A stretch of DNA of 64,000 nucleotides, taken from assembly GCF_000473265.1 (NCBI RefSeq), contig NZ_KI421511.1, positions 6,961,909-7,025,908 on the forward strand, given 5' to 3'. Below, in pieces: positions 51,294 to 59,156 of the stretch (position 1 is its first letter; each line of letters begins with the position of its first letter). The translations under genes and the position numbers were made by a program. The notes under the pieces are model-generated. The model did no database searches and was not told where the DNA came from. It worked only from the letters and a program-made list of their open reading frames with translations. This stretch comes from Amycolatopsis thermoflava N1165. GTDB lineage: Bacteria > Actinomycetota > Actinomycetes > Mycobacteriales > Pseudonocardiaceae.

Positions 51294-52820
51294 TCACTCT
51301 GGCTGCGCGGCTCCCTTCAACGTCGCGCGGACGGCGTCGATGGTGTCCGCGTCCGCCGGGTCCTTGTCGGGGCGGTAGCGCACCACGCGGGCGAAACGCA
51401 GTGCGACACCGCCCGGGTAGCGCGTGCTGACCTGGGCGCCGTCCAGTTCGATCTCGACCACCAGCTCCGGCCGGACGTGCACCGTCCATTTGTCCCGGTG
51501 GGTCTCGATCTCCTGGAACGTCCTGGTCTGCCACGCCAGGAGCTCGTCGGTGAGCCCCTTGAACGTCTTGCCGACCATGATCGGCGGGCCGCCGTCGGGG
51601 TCGCGTGCCCCGAGGTGCAGGTTCGACAGGTACCCGGTGCGGCGGCCGTGGCCCCACTCCGCGGCGAGGACGACGAGGTCGAGCGTGTGCACCGGCTTCA
51701 CCTTCAGCCACGCCCGGCCCCGCCGCCCCGCCGCGTACGGCGAGTCGAGCGCTTTCACCATCACGCCCTCGTGCCCGGCGTCGAGGGCGGCCGCGAGGAT
51801 CGCGTCCGGATCGGACGGTTCCGTCCGTCCCGGGATGAGGTGCTCGCCTGCCACCCGGCGCAGCGCCTCGTTGCGCTCCCGCAACGGCTTGTCGAGCAGG
51901 TCCGTGCCGTCCAGGTGCAGGCAGTCGAAGAAGTACGGCTGCAGCAGCAACGCGCGCACCTGCTCCTCGCGCGTGCTGCCGAACCGGCTCATCGTCTCCT
52001 GGAACGGCCGTGGCCTGCCGTCGTCGGTCAGCGCGAGCGTCTCCCCGTCGAGCACCACCGACCGGCACGGCAGTGCGCGCACCAGGGACACCAGTTCGCC
52101 CACGTGCTGGGTGATCTCGCGCAGCGTTCTCGTGTAGACGTGCACCTCGTCGCCGTCGCGGTGCACCTGTATCCGCGCTCCGTCCATTTTGTACTCGACG
52201 ATGGCGGACGGGTGCTCGCGCACCGCCTCGTCGAGCGATTCGGCTGGGGACGCCAGCATCGGCCGCAGCGGACGCCCCAGCTCCAGCCCGAAGCCGCCGA
52301 GCGCGGCCTCGCCACCGGTGACCGCGGCCGCGGCGGTGACCGGCAGCTGCCCGGACAGCATGAACGCGCGCCGGACCACTTCGGCGGGCACGTCCGCCGC
52401 CGCCGCGATCGCGTCGAGCATCACGCCCTCCAGCGCCCCCTGCCGCAGCTCACCGGTGAGCAGGCGGAAGAGGAACTGCTGTTCGGCTTCGGTGGCGCGG
52501 GAGAACAGCTCCGCCAACAGGCCGGCCCGGCGCCTGGCCGACCCGCTGCCCGAAGCGGCTCCCACTTCGCCGAGGACCTCGTCGACCCCGGCCACGGTCA
52601 GGTTCGGTTCGTCAGCCGGGCCCGCGCCCAGCTCGGCCAGCGTGCGCCACCCCGTCCCGATCCGGCCCTGGGTGGGCCGTCCGGTCAGGAAGGCGACCAC
52701 GGCGGGCAGCTCCCGCTCGTCCGCGCGGTTGAGCAGGTCCGCCAACGTCGCGATCTTCGCCTTGCGCGAGCGGGTGGCCGCTAGCGAGGCGGAGGCTGTG
52801 ACGACGTCGGCGAGCAACAT
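51294..52820 (-). CDS. ligB: ATP-dependent DNA ligase (LigB type)
   Basis: A 508-residue ATP-dependent ligase. An N-terminal helical domain (MLLADVVTASASLAATRSRKAKIATLADLL) is followed by the adenylation domain with the nucleophile lysine in VEYKMDGARIQVH (motif I), then [51 protein letters not shown] (motifs IV-V). An OB domain follows (VGKTFKGLTDELLAWQT, ARVVRYRPDKD). It is the type represented by M. tuberculosis LigB (Rv3062), which is dispensable beside the NAD-dependent LigA. Its first 40 bases overlap the 3' end of the upstream EamA gene. Confidence 0.95.
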   Translation of the reverse strand: MLLADVVTASASLAATRSRKAKIATLADLLNRADERELPAVVAFLTGRPTQGRIGTGWRTLAELGAGPADEPNLTVAGVDEVLGEVGAASGSGSARRRAGLLAELFSRATEAEQQFLFRLLTGELRQGALEGVMLDAIAAAADVPAEVVRRAFMLSGQLPVTAAAAVTGGEAALGGFGLELGRPLRPMLASPAESLDEAVREHPSAIVEYKMDGARIQVHRDGDEVHVYTRTLREITQHVGELVSLVRALPCRSVVLDGETLALTDDGRPRPFQETMSRFGSTREEQVRALLLQPYFFDCLHLDGTDLLDKPLRERNEALRRVAGEHLIPGRTEPSDPDAILAAALDAGHEGVMVKALDSPYAAGRRGRAWLKVKPVHTLDLVVLAAEWGHGRRTGYLSNLHLGARDPDGGPPIMVGKTFKGLTDELLAWQTRTFQEIETHRDKWTVHVRPELVVEIELDGAQVSTRYPGGVALRFARVVRYRPDKDPADADTIDAVRATLKGAAQPE

Positions 52821-53707
52821 GCGGACATCATCTCCCGGCCCACCGACAATTTCCGGGGACGCAGGACCAGCGCGACGGCGCCGAGGCAGACGACCAGCCC
52901 GAGCAGGCCACGCAGCGTGATCGTGTCCTCGAACATGAGCCAGGCGAGGATCATCGTGGTAGGCGGTGTGAGGTACAACAGCCCGGACACGGCTGTCACC
53001 GAGCTACGACGCAGGACCAGCCAGTAGCAGCCATATCCCCCGAACGTGGAAAACAGGACGACCCACCCGACCGCGAACCAGAAGTCCGGATCCGCGGGCG
53101 CGACCAGCTGGCCGGTGGCCGCCGCGACCTCGGTGAACAGGACCGCGCTGGTCACGCACTGCACCACCAGCCCGTCCCAGAGCGGCACGTCGGAAGCCGT
53201 CTTGCGCTCGATGAGCGTGGCCGCGACCAGGGCGAGCATCGCCAGGAACGGCAGCGCGTAGGCCAGCGGCGGGGTGCCGGGGCGGCCGGACAGGTCGTCG
53301 CCGACCACGAGCGCCACCCCGGCCAGGCCGCCGACCAGCCCGGCCCACCGCAGCGCGCCCGCGCGCTCGCCCAGCACGAACTGGCTCAGCACCACCCCGA
53401 CGATCGGCTGCAGCGCCGCGATCAGCGCGGACGTCCCGGCGGCGACGCCGAGGTCGGCCGCCGCGTACACGCAGTACAGGTACGCGCCCTGGGAGAGCAC
53501 GCCGAGGCCGGCCTGGATCGCGGCGTCCCGCGGCCGCATCGAGCGCCGCCGGACCACCCACCACACGCCGAGCAGCAGCCCCGCGGCGAGGAACCGCCAG
53601 GCCAGGAGGGACACCGCGCCGCCGGACCTGGCGCCCAGCGTGGCGCCGACGAACCCGGAGCTCCAGAACAGCACGAAACCGCTTCCGGCGACGACGTTCC
53701 CCCGCAT
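52781..53707 (-). CDS. EamA/DMT-family transporter
   Basis: A 308-residue ten-helix drug/metabolite transporter with two EamA repeats (NVVAGSGFVLFWSSGFVGATLG to VVGDDL, then AYALPFLAMLALVAATLIERKT to VALVLRPRK). GGCMRG context and CAGGGAGGG before ATG 53707 support the start. It overlaps ligB by 40 bases and is divergent from a TetR regulator, sharing a promoter region with two operator copies. It is likely an exporter of a small molecule that the TetR protein senses. The substrate is unknown. Confidence 0.9.
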   Translation of the reverse strand: MRGNVVAGSGFVLFWSSGFVGATLGARSGGAVSLLAWRFLAAGLLLGVWWVVRRRSMRPRDAAIQAGLGVLSQGAYLYCVYAAADLGVAAGTSALIAALQPIVGVVLSQFVLGERAGALRWAGLVGGLAGVALVVGDDLSGRPGTPPLAYALPFLAMLALVAATLIERKTASDVPLWDGLVVQCVTSAVLFTEVAAATGQLVAPADPDFWFAVGWVVLFSTFGGYGCYWLVLRRSSVTAVSGLLYLTPPTTMILAWLMFEDTITLRGLLGLVVCLGAVALVLRPRKLSVGREMMSACCSPTSSQPPPR

Positions 53708-53721
53708 GCACCCTCCCTGAG

Positions 53722-53737
53722 TATACCGGTCTGTATA
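53722..53737. promoter_or_regulatory. TetR operator copy 1
   Basis: TATACCGGTCTGTATA, an inverted repeat (TATAC/GTATA) overlapping the likely TATACT -10 element of the EamA gene. Confidence 0.8.
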
Positions 53738-53749
53738 GTCCACGGTAGC

Positions 53750-53765
53750 TATACCGGTCGGTGTA
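53750..53765. promoter_or_regulatory. TetR operator copy 2
   Basis: TATACCGGTCGGTGTA, 14 of 16 positions identical to copy 1. It overlaps the TGTACT that appears to be the -10 element of the tetR gene, so the regulator likely represses itself and the exporter. Confidence 0.8.
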
Positions 53766-53775
53766 CTGTCAAGTC

Positions 53776-54378
53776 GTGGAGACGGACAAGCCGCTGACCC
53801 CGGCCGCCGAACGGATCCTCACGGTCGCCGGGAAACTGTTCTACGACAACGGGATCCACGCGATCGGCGTGGACACGATCGCCGCCGAGGCCGGGGTCAC
53901 CAAGAAGACCCTGTACGACCGGTTCGGTTCCAAGGCCGATCTGGTCGCGCTCTACCTGCGCCGCCGGGACGAGCGGTGGCGGGAGCGGGTGCGCTCCTTC
54001 GCCGGCCCGCGGACGACTCCGGCCCAGAAGCTGCTCAAGGTGTTCGACGCGCTCGCCGACTGGCTCGACATCGAGAACACGCGTGGTTGCGCGTTCGTCA
54101 ACGCGCACGCCGAACTGCCGTCGCCCGACCACCCGGGCCGGCAGGTGATCGCCGCGTCGAAGCAGTGGTTGCTGGGCTACCTGCGGGACTTGGCAGTGGA
54201 CGCGGGCGCGCGGAACCCGGCGCGGCTGGCGGAGGCGCTGCTCGTCCTGGTCGAGGGCGCGACGGTCGCGGCGTCGCTGGACGTGGCGCCGACGGCGGTG
54301 GCCACGGCCAAGCGCGTCGCGAAGTCGCTGGTGGACGAAGCCACGGCGGCGCAGCACAACTCGGCGTCCCGTCGGTAG
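53776..54378 (+). CDS. TetR-family regulator of the EamA exporter
   Basis: A 200-residue repressor. The helix-turn-helix is AAERILTVAGKLFYDNGIHAIGVDTIAAEAGVTKKTLYDRFGSKADLVALYL. The ligand domain (ENTRGCAFVNAHAELPSPDHPGRQVI) is of the TetR_C type found in AcrR-like proteins. GTG 53776 lies eight bases after TGTACT, which predicts a leaderless mRNA. The two matching 16-bp palindromes in the 68-base intergenic region are its expected sites. Confidence 0.9.
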   Translation: METDKPLTPAAERILTVAGKLFYDNGIHAIGVDTIAAEAGVTKKTLYDRFGSKADLVALYLRRRDERWRERVRSFAGPRTTPAQKLLKVFDALADWLDIENTRGCAFVNAHAELPSPDHPGRQVIAASKQWLLGYLRDLAVDAGARNPARLAEALLVLVEGATVAASLDVAPTAVATAKRVAKSLVDEATAAQHNSASRR

Positions 54379-54417
54379 GGCGCCGGTCACCGGGATGGCC
54401 CTTGCCCCGCCGCGAGG

Positions 54418-54585
54418 CCGAAACGTACCGTGAGCGGGCCGTGGTGCTCGGGAAGTCCGGTGTGAAACCGGCGCGGCCCTCGCCACTGTGAACGGGAAGT
54501 CCCGGCCCGGGACAGCCACTGGACGCGAGTCCGGGAAGGCGGGCCGCGGATGTCGATCCGAAGCCAGGAGACCGGCCACGGCACG
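54418..54585 (+). ncRNA. Cobalamin riboswitch
   Basis: The conserved elements are all present in order: GGAAGTCCGGTGTGAAACCGG, CGCGGCCCTCGCCACTGTGA, the B12-box GCCACTGG (54515-54522), GGGAAGGC, and GAAGCCAGGAGACCGGCC near 54560-54576. It ends about 40 bases before the nickel/cobalt permease gene and should switch it off when adenosylcobalamin is plentiful. Confidence 0.95.
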
Positions 54586-54620
54586 TTGGACCATCCACGA
54601 GGTGCTGGAAGGCGGTCTCC

Positions 54621-55691
54621 ATGGGGACTTCACCCACCATGTCCTGGCGCAGGCAGGACACCTACCGCACGGGCCTGTTGCTGCTGGCGATCGTCGTGTT
54701 GCACGCGGTCGCCTTCGGGATACTCGCGTTGCTCGTGGTGCCCGGGCACTACGCCGTCGGCGCGCAGGTGTTCGGCTTCGGGCTCGGGCTGACGGCGTAC
54801 ACGCTCGGCATGCGGCACGCGTTCGACGCCGACCACATCGCCGCGATCGACAACACCACCCGCAAGCTGATGGCCGAGGGCCAGCGCCCGGTCTCGGTCG
54901 GGTTCTGGTTCGCGCTCGGGCACTCCACCGTGGTCGTCGTGCTGGCGGTGCTCGTCGCGATCGGCGCGAAGGGCATCCTGAGCTGGACCGAGGACGGCTC
55001 GTCGGCGCACCGGGTGCTCGGCGTGATCTCCACCGGCGCGTCCGGCGGGTTCCTGTACCTGATCGGCATCCTGAACCTGGTCGCGCTGGTCGGCATCTGG
55101 AAGGTGTGGCGTGAGCTGCGCCGCGGCCGCTTCGACGAGGCCGAGCTGGAGGCGCGGCTCGACTCGCGCGGGTTCGTCAACCGTTTCCTCGGCAGGCTCA
55201 CCCGCTCGATCCGCCGCCCGGGTCAGATGTACCTGGTCGGGCTGCTGTTCGGCGTCGGGTTCGACACCGCCACCGAGGTGCTGCTGCTGGCGCTCGCCGG
55301 GTCCGGCGCGGCCGCCGGCCTGCCCTGGTACGCGATCCTGTGCCTGCCGCTGCTGTTCGCCGCCGGGATGAGCCTGTTCGACACGCTCGACGGCACATTC
55401 ATGAACTTCGCCTACAACTGGGCGTTCGCCAACCCGGTCCGCAAGATCTACTACAACCTCACGATCACCGGCCTGTCCGTCGCGGTGGCGCTGGTCATCG
55501 GCACGATCGAGCTGGTCGGTGTCGCCAGGGACGACCTGGGCTGGTCGGGCGCGCTGGTCGACTGGATCGCGGACATCGACCTCGACAGCGTCGGCTACAT
55601 CGTCGTCGGGTTGTTCGTGGTGGTGTGGGCGGCCGCGATCGCGTACTGGCGGCTCGCCAGGGTCGAGCACCGGTGGAGCTCAGCCGAGTGA
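54621..55691 (+). CDS. Nickel/cobalt permease (NiCoT family)
   Basis: A 356-residue eight-helix secondary transporter. The metal signature RHAFDADHIAAIDN lies in helix 2, with FALGHSTVVVVLA, LFGVGFDTATEVLLLALAG and FDTLDGTFMNFAYNWA as further family motifs. Control by a cobalamin riboswitch argues that cobalt for B12 synthesis is the main substrate. Its 3' end overlaps the convergent sigma-factor gene by 12 bases. Confidence 0.94.
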   Translation: MGTSPTMSWRRQDTYRTGLLLLAIVVLHAVAFGILALLVVPGHYAVGAQVFGFGLGLTAYTLGMRHAFDADHIAAIDNTTRKLMAEGQRPVSVGFWFALGHSTVVVVLAVLVAIGAKGILSWTEDGSSAHRVLGVISTGASGGFLYLIGILNLVALVGIWKVWRELRRGRFDEAELEARLDSRGFVNRFLGRLTRSIRRPGQMYLVGLLFGVGFDTATEVLLLALAGSGAAAGLPWYAILCLPLLFAAGMSLFDTLDGTFMNFAYNWAFANPVRKIYYNLTITGLSVAVALVIGTIELVGVARDDLGWSGALVDWIADIDLDSVGYIVVGLFVVVWAAAIAYWRLARVEHRWSSAE

Positions 55692-56234
55692 GGCCGCCCG
55701 CCCGTTCGAGCTGAGCGCGGCGGTCAGGTCCTCGCGGGCCCGGAACACGCGGGACCGGATGGTGCCGACCGCGCAGTCGCACACCTCCGCCGCGTCTGCG
55801 TAGGACAGTCCGATCACCTGCGTGAGCACGAACGCCTCCCGCCGCTCCGGCTCCAGCTCGGCGATCAGCTTGCGCAGCACGACGAGCCGGCCGTGGTCGG
55901 GCGTCTGGGCGCCGCTCTGCTCGGCGGTGGCCACCCAGTCCTCGACCTGGCTGGTCTGCGGGCGGCGGCGGTTGCCGCGCAGGTGGTCGGCGGCGACGCG
56001 CTTGGCGATCGACAGCAGCCACATCCGCGCGGGCGACCGGCCGGCGAACGACGGCAGGGCGGCGAAGGCGCGCAGGTAGGTCTCCTGTACCAGGTCCTCG
56101 GCCACGCCGGGGTTGGACAGGTAGGTCAGCAGGCGGTGCAGCTGCCGTTGGGTGGCGGACACGAAGCGCTCGGCGGCCACCCGATCGCCGCGCGCCGCCA
56201 GGAAGGCGTCCCGGGTGATCTCGTCGTCGTCCAC
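55680..56234 (-). CDS. ECF sigma factor resembling SigC
   Basis: A 184-residue group-4 sigma factor. Region 2 is AERFVSATQRQLHRLLTYLSNPGVAEDLVQETYLRAFAALPSFAGRSPARMWLLSIAKRVAADHLR. Region 4 is ELEPERREAFVLTQVIGLSYADAAEVCDCAVGTIRSRVFRARE. The sequence is closest in my memory to M. tuberculosis SigC (Rv2069). GTG 56234 is preceded by GGGAGG. It is divergent from a zinc-finger anti-sigma gene, so the pair is likely one regulatory unit, and copper or another envelope stress is a possible signal. Confidence 0.92.
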   Translation of the reverse strand: MDDDEITRDAFLAARGDRVAAERFVSATQRQLHRLLTYLSNPGVAEDLVQETYLRAFAALPSFAGRSPARMWLLSIAKRVAADHLRGNRRRPQTSQVEDWVATAEQSGAQTPDHGRLVVLRKLIAELEPERREAFVLTQVIGLSYADAAEVCDCAVGTIRSRVFRAREDLTAALSSNGRAASLG

Positions 56235-56319
56235 TTCGCGTTCCTCCCAGTGCGGCCTGACGGTGCGGGCCCTGACCGATGACCTTATGGCCTTCGCGGC
56301 ATCCGGCGTCAAGGAAACA

Positions 56320-56333
56320 TCACAGGTATGTGA
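56320..56333. promoter_or_regulatory. Inverted repeat in the sigma/anti-sigma promoter region
   Basis: TCACA-GGTA-TGTGA. It sits between the two divergent genes and could be an operator. A GGGGAACT hexamer-like block at about 56364-56371 may be part of an ECF-type -35 element. Confidence 0.35.
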
Positions 56334-56403
56334 AATCCCAACCGATCCCAGGATCCGGAGCAGTGAGGGGAACTATCCAGCGCGGGCGGACGACAATGCA
56401 AAT

Positions 56404-57132
56404 ATGGACTGTGCAACCGCGCGCGAGGCGATCTCGGCCAACCTCGACGGCGAGGACCCCGGGGTGGATCCGGTGGCGCTGGACGAGCACGTCTCGCGCT
56501 GCGCGGCCTGTCTGACCTGGCAGGACGAGGCGGCGGCGGTGACGCGCCTGGTGCGCCTCGAGCCGGCGGCCGCGTCGCCGGACGTGTCGGCGCGCGTGCT
56601 CGACCATGCGCCCGCGCCCGCCCGGCCGGCGCGGCTCGACTGGCCGCGGCTCGCGCTCGTCCTCACCGCGATCGCCCAGATGTCCATCGTGGTGTCGCTG
56701 TTGTTCGTGCCCCAGCGGATGGCCGACGGGATGGCGGTCCAGCCCGGATCACACCTCGAGCACGAGGCCGCGGCGTTCAACTTCGCCATCGCGATCGCGC
56801 TGCTGTGGGCGGCCGTGAAGCCGCGACAGGCACGCAGCCAGCTGCCGGTCCTGCTCAGCTTCGCCGCCGTGCTGGTCGGGTTGTCCGTGCTGGACCTGGT
56901 CGGCGGCCGGGTCGGCTGGGAACGGCTGGCCAGCCACCTGCCGCTGCTGTTCGGCCTGTTCTGCGCGGTGCTGGTGGCGCGGCGCGACGGCCGGTGGCCG
57001 TGGCCGGGCAACCGGGCGGGCGCCGAACCGGCGAGCCGCACCGGCTCCGCCGAGACCGGCCAGGACCTCGCCGAACCGGCGGCGCAGTCCCGGAAGTATC
57101 AGCCGCCCGCAGCGCGGCGCAACGTCGCCTGA
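56404..57132 (+). CDS. Zinc-finger anti-sigma-type membrane protein
   Basis: A 242-residue protein. The N-terminus (DCATAREAISANLDGEDPG, LDEHVSRCAACLTWQDE) is an HxxxCxxC zinc-binding anti-sigma domain. Membrane helices span about 80-100 (WPRLALVLTAIAQMSIVVSLLFV), 118-140 (FNFAIAIALLWAAV), 150-165 and 180-195. Its divergent placement next to the ECF gene makes it the likely anti-sigma. The histidines in GSHLEHEAAAFNFAIA just before helix 2 could bind a metal. Its stop overlaps the XRE gene by 34 bases. Confidence 0.85.
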   Translation: MDCATAREAISANLDGEDPGVDPVALDEHVSRCAACLTWQDEAAAVTRLVRLEPAAASPDVSARVLDHAPAPARPARLDWPRLALVLTAIAQMSIVVSLLFVPQRMADGMAVQPGSHLEHEAAAFNFAIAIALLWAAVKPRQARSQLPVLLSFAAVLVGLSVLDLVGGRVGWERLASHLPLLFGLFCAVLVARRDGRWPWPGNRAGAEPASRTGSAETGQDLAEPAAQSRKYQPPAARRNVA

Positions 57133-57971
57133 TCGATGTCGTCCGTGGCGAGCCAGCTGGCCAGCAGGCCCAGCGCGCGCTCGGAGTCAGAGCCCGGCTC
57201 CGCGGTGTAGGTGACGATCGCCTGGTCCGGTTCGTCCGGCAGGCGCAGCGTTTCGTACCGCAGGTGCAGCTCGCCGACCAGCGGGTTGTGGATGCGCTTG
57301 TGGCCGTGCGCCTTCTCCCGCACGTGGTGCCCGGCCCACAGGCGGCGGAACAGGTCGCTGCCCAGTGACAGCTCGCCAATCAGCTGGGCCAGGCGGGGAT
57401 CGCCGGGGCAGCGGCCCGCCTCGGCGCGCAGGTTCGCCACCAGCTCCTCGCAGACCTGGTCGAACTCCGGGTGCAGGGCGCGCGCCTCGTCCTCGTTCAG
57501 GAAGAACAGTTTCGGCAGGTTGCGCTCGTCCGGTGGCAGCGAGCCGAAGTCGAACGCGATCGCGCCGCCCATCGGGTTCCACGCCAGCACGTCGAGGTAG
57601 CGGCCGAAGACGAAGGCGGGCACCGTCATGGCGTCGAGCAGTTGCTGCACTGCCGGCCGCACCTGCTGCGCGGGGCACCGCCCGGTCCGCCTGAGCCGCG
57701 GCGACGCGAGGTTGTGCAGGTAGGAGCACTCGTCCGGGTTGAGGCGCAACGCCCTGGCGAGCGACTCGAGCACCTCGTCCGACACGTTCCGCGCGCGGCC
57801 CTGCTCCAGACGGGTCAGGTAGTCGACGCTGATCCCGGCCAGCTGCGCCAGTTCCTCGCGGCGCAGCCCGGCGACCCGCCGCCGCGTCACCCCCTGCGGC
57901 AGTCCCACGTCGCGCGGGTCCAGCGCCGCGCGGCGCGCCTTGAGGAACGCTCCCAGATCAGCTCCGTCCAC
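57099..57971 (-). CDS. XRE-family regulator with MmyB-like ligand domain
   Basis: A 290-residue regulator. Residues about 30-90 contain the helix-turn-helix (RRVAGLRREELAQLAGISVDYLTRLEQGRARNVSDEVLESLARAL). Residues about 105-285 are the MmyB-like PAS ligand domain (VPAFVFGRYLDVLAWNPMGGAI, LLFLNEDEARALHPEFDQVCEE-like). GATACT lies six bases before GTG 57971, so the mRNA is probably leaderless. It is divergent from an aldo-keto reductase, which it likely represses, and two 12-bp direct repeats in between are probable sites. Confidence 0.9.
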   Translation of the reverse strand: MDGADLGAFLKARRAALDPRDVGLPQGVTRRRVAGLRREELAQLAGISVDYLTRLEQGRARNVSDEVLESLARALRLNPDECSYLHNLASPRLRRTGRCPAQQVRPAVQQLLDAMTVPAFVFGRYLDVLAWNPMGGAIAFDFGSLPPDERNLPKLFFLNEDEARALHPEFDQVCEELVANLRAEAGRCPGDPRLAQLIGELSLGSDLFRRLWAGHHVREKAHGHKRIHNPLVGELHLRYETLRLPDEPDQAIVTYTAEPGSDSERALGLLASWLATDDIDQATLRRAAGG

Positions 57972-57996
57972 GCCTCCAGTATCCGGATCCGCCGGC

Positions 57997-58039
57997 GCGT
58001 TGCCTGGTACTGCCAGACCCAGGTCGAGCGTTGCCTGGT
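57997..58039. promoter_or_regulatory. Paired direct repeat between XRE regulator and aldo-keto reductase
   Basis: GCGTTGCCTGGT occurs at 57997-58008 and 58028-58039, 31 bp apart (three helical turns), consistent with cooperative binding by the XRE protein. Confidence 0.6.
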
Positions 58040-58094
58040 CCTCCTCCCCGTCCGCGGCGATCTTGGGCACCACACACCAGAGGAGGAACTCGAA

Positions 58095-59114
58095 ATGCGA
58101 CGACGGATTCTCGGCGGCACCGGTATCGAGGTCAGCGAGTACACGCTGGGCGCGATGATGTTCGGCGCGTGGGGCAACCGCGACCACGACGAGTCGGTCC
58201 GGATGATCCACACCGCGCTCGACGCGGGCATCAACTTCGTCGACACCGCCGACATCTACTCCGACGGCGAGAGCGAGGTGATCGTCGGCAAGGCGCTCAA
58301 GGGTCGCCGCGACGACGTGGTCCTCGCGACCAAGGGGCACTTCTACGGCCTGAACAGGCCCGGCAGCAACTCCCGCCGCTGGCTGACCCGGGCGCTGGAC
58401 AACAGCCTGCGACGGCTCGGCGTCGACCACGTCGACCTCTACCAGGTGCACCGCCCCGACCACAACACCGACATCGACGAGACCCTGTCGGCGCTGTCGG
58501 ACTTCGTGCGGGCGGGCAAGGTGCGCGCGATCGGGTCGTCGGTCTTCCCGGCCGAGCAGATCGTCGAGGCGCAGTGGGTGGCCGAGCGTCGCGGGCACGT
58601 GCGGTTCCGCACCGAGCAGCCGCCGTACTCGATCCTCAACCGGGGCATCGAGGCGCACGTCCTGCCGACCGCGCAGCGCTACGGCATGGGGGTGCTGACG
58701 TGGGGGCCGCTGTCCGCGGGCTGGCTGTCCGGTAGGTACTCCACACCGTCCGATGTGGACCTGCAGGCCGGCCGGGTCGCGTTGCAGAACCACAAGTTCG
58801 ACCCGGCCCTGCCCGGGAACGCGGCGAAACTGGCGGCCACCAACGAGCTGAAGAAGGTCGCCGCCGACCTGGGCCGCCCGCTCACGCACCTGGCGCTCGC
58901 GTTCGTGCGGTCGCACCCTGCGGTCACCTCGGCGATCATCGGCCCGCGCACGCCGGAACAGCTCGCCGACCTGCTGGCAGGCGCGGACCTCGTGCTCGAC
59001 GACGACGTGCTGGACCGGATCGACGAGATCGTTCCGCCGGGCGTCGACCTCAACGCCGTCGACCCCGACTACACCCCGCCCGCGCTCGCGGACAAGTCGC
59101 TGCGGCGGCGCTGA
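58095..59114 (+). CDS. Aldo/keto reductase
   Basis: A 339-residue (beta/alpha)8 NADPH-dependent reductase. The catalytic Asp and Tyr are in NFVDTADIYSDGESE, the Lys in VLATKGHF, and the His in LYQVHRPDHNTDIDETLSAL. NADPH binding is seen in AIIGPRTPEQLADLL. AGGAGG lies eight bases before ATG 58095. It is under the probable control of the divergent XRE regulator. Such pairs are common in actinomycetes and may deal with reactive carbonyls. The substrate is not known. Confidence 0.95.
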   Translation: MRRRILGGTGIEVSEYTLGAMMFGAWGNRDHDESVRMIHTALDAGINFVDTADIYSDGESEVIVGKALKGRRDDVVLATKGHFYGLNRPGSNSRRWLTRALDNSLRRLGVDHVDLYQVHRPDHNTDIDETLSALSDFVRAGKVRAIGSSVFPAEQIVEAQWVAERRGHVRFRTEQPPYSILNRGIEAHVLPTAQRYGMGVLTWGPLSAGWLSGRYSTPSDVDLQAGRVALQNHKFDPALPGNAAKLAATNELKKVAADLGRPLTHLALAFVRSHPAVTSAIIGPRTPEQLADLLAGADLVLDDDVLDRIDEIVPPGVDLNAVDPDYTPPALADKSLRRR

Positions 59115-59120
59115 TTCGGC

Positions 59121-59152
59121 GTGGAGGCCACCCGCGGCCGGGTGGCCTCCAC
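59121..59152. terminator. Bidirectional hairpin between the reductase and fumC
   Basis: GTGGAGGCCACCCG and CGGGTGGCCTCCAC form a perfect 14-bp stem around CGGC between two convergent stops. Confidence 0.88.
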
Positions 59153-59156
59153 CCGA

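Noticed and set aside
52781-52820. Frameshift fusion between ligB and the EamA transporter
   Set aside because: Both products are full length; the 40-base overlap is an ordinary operon overlap.
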